This document shows positions 6,430 through 6,936 of a DNA stretch of 6,936 bases, piece by piece; position 1 is the stretch's first letter; each line of letters opens with the position of its first letter. Position numbers and translations under genes: made by a program. Under the pieces are notes generated by a model. That model was not told the origin of the DNA. It worked only from the letters and a program-made list of their open reading frames with translations, and ran no database searches. Origin of the DNA: Chloroflexota bacterium (GTDB lineage: Bacteria > Chloroflexota > Dehalococcoidia > UBA1151); the NCBI GenBank assembly GCA_022561735.1, contig JADFQR010000031.1, forward strand, positions 2,319-9,254, written 5' to 3'.

Positions 6430-6936
6430 CAAGACCCTGTCAAATCGAATCGTGACGAAGGCCGTGGCGCTAAATACCTGATTGTGCCGCCTAACTACCA
6501 GGGAGCCTATCCTGCCGGTTATGTCACTCTGCACCAAAAAACCTATAACGGTTACACACTGATGCGCCCGATTATATCTGATGCAAGCGCTGGCAATCTG
6601 AAAAAGGCCGAACGCTTTGTTAAGAAAATCAAGGTTTACCCTTTTGCAAAAGCAGCCAACCCACCAAAAACGCGCTACATCGATATCTACGACAAAAACA
6701 TTGACGGCGTGGCGCACTTTAATGCCAGTTATTACCAGCGACTCAATAAAATGATTCAGGAAGAGTATCTTGAAGAAAAGGATATGGCTTTGTTAGGGGC
6801 AATCAGCATGATTGGTATTGAAAAAGGTGGTGAGTTCAAACCCAATAATCGTCAACAAGCGATTTTAAACGATGCAGCCGAAGAAGCTCACCAATACATG
6901 ATTGAAAACTATCTGGACAGAGTGACCCCTCCATTC
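6421..6936 (+). CDS. Internal fragment of a DUF1254-family protein, both ends missing
   Basis: The frame from 6421 runs to the window end for 172 codons without a stop. It contains DEGRGAKYLIVPPNYQG early on, then GYTLMRPI, a VYPFAKAANPP segment, RYIDIYDK, and a C-terminal LGAISMIGIEKGGEFKP. This order matches the DUF1254/DUF1214 family (COG5361), secreted or envelope proteins of unknown function, usually several hundred residues long. The N-terminal part of the domain and the DUF1214 part are absent. No plausible ATG begins the frame. It stays open back to 6301, but the residues before about 6421 read through the recA leader and do not look like the family. Base composition and codons are AT-richer than the rest of the window (for example 24 of 60 G+C in 6601-6660 against 35 of 60 in 5401-5460). 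It is either a chimeric join or a foreign insertion. Confidence 0.72.
   Translation, partial: MVQQDPVKSNRDEGRGAKYLIVPPNYQGAYPAGYVTLHQKTYNGYTLMRPIISDASAGNLKKAERFVKKIKVYPFAKAANPPKTRYIDIYDKNIDGVAHFNASYYQRLNKMIQEEYLEEKDMALLGAISMIGIEKGGEFKPNNRQQAILNDAAEEAHQYMIENYLDRVTPPF

Noticed and set aside
6418..6717. Minus-strand 99-codon ORF at the right end
   Set aside because: It lies opposite the DUF1254-type frame, which has clear family similarity; this ORF has none.
1..6936. Search for tRNA, rRNA, CRISPR arrays, insertion sequences, toxin-antitoxin or defence genes
   Set aside because: No cloverleaf, spaced direct repeats, transposase motif, terminal inverted repeats or defence domain was recognised; the window is mainly housekeeping.

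Overview
The window is a chromosomal fragment from a GC-rich bacterium, in two gene blocks that converge near 2082-2233. The last ~500 bases have clearly different composition. The plus-strand block holds the 3' end of purH, a family 2 glycosyltransferase starting 5 bases after it, and then, after a structured 223-base gap, a nicotinate phosphoribosyltransferase-like gene. The minus-strand block reads recA, then a CNNM/CorC (HlyC/CorC) membrane protein, then tilS. The last two are joined by a 4-base ATGA overlap. These genes are intact apart from purH, which the window edge cuts.

The host cannot be fixed from sequence alone. The genes have GC-rich codon use and housekeeping content. The RecA and the short NAPRTase-like protein resemble those of deep-branching GC-rich lineages such as Chloroflexota (SAR202/Dehalococcoidia-like) or Actinobacteriota. 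This is a low-confidence inference.

Region by region: 1-95 is the purH C-terminus; 101-859 is the glycosyltransferase; 860-1082 has a candidate sigma-70-type promoter, a perfect 12-bp duplication, a hairpin and a six-unit 12-bp degenerate repeat, each unit carrying GGGAG or a close variant; 1083-2081 is the NAPRTase-like gene; 2082-2233 is a convergent gap with no clear terminator; 2234-3712 is tilS; 3709-4989 is the CNNM/CorC gene; 4990-5158 holds two strong hairpins; 5159-6298 is recA; 6299-6420 is the recA leader, with a LexA-like half-palindrome inside a candidate promoter; about 6421-6936 is an internal piece of a DUF1254-type protein in AT-richer, proteobacterial-looking sequence.

The known genes serve purine synthesis (purH), possible lipid-linked sugar transfer (GT2), pyridine nucleotide metabolism (NAPRTase-like), tRNA-Ile2 decoding (tilS), ion homeostasis (CNNM/CorC) and recombination/SOS (recA). 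I see no defence system, mobile element, CRISPR array or RNA gene. The points most worth following up are the abrupt junction near 6420, the missing histidine in the NAPRTase-like protein, the periodic leader in front of it, and the possible SOS operator of recA.
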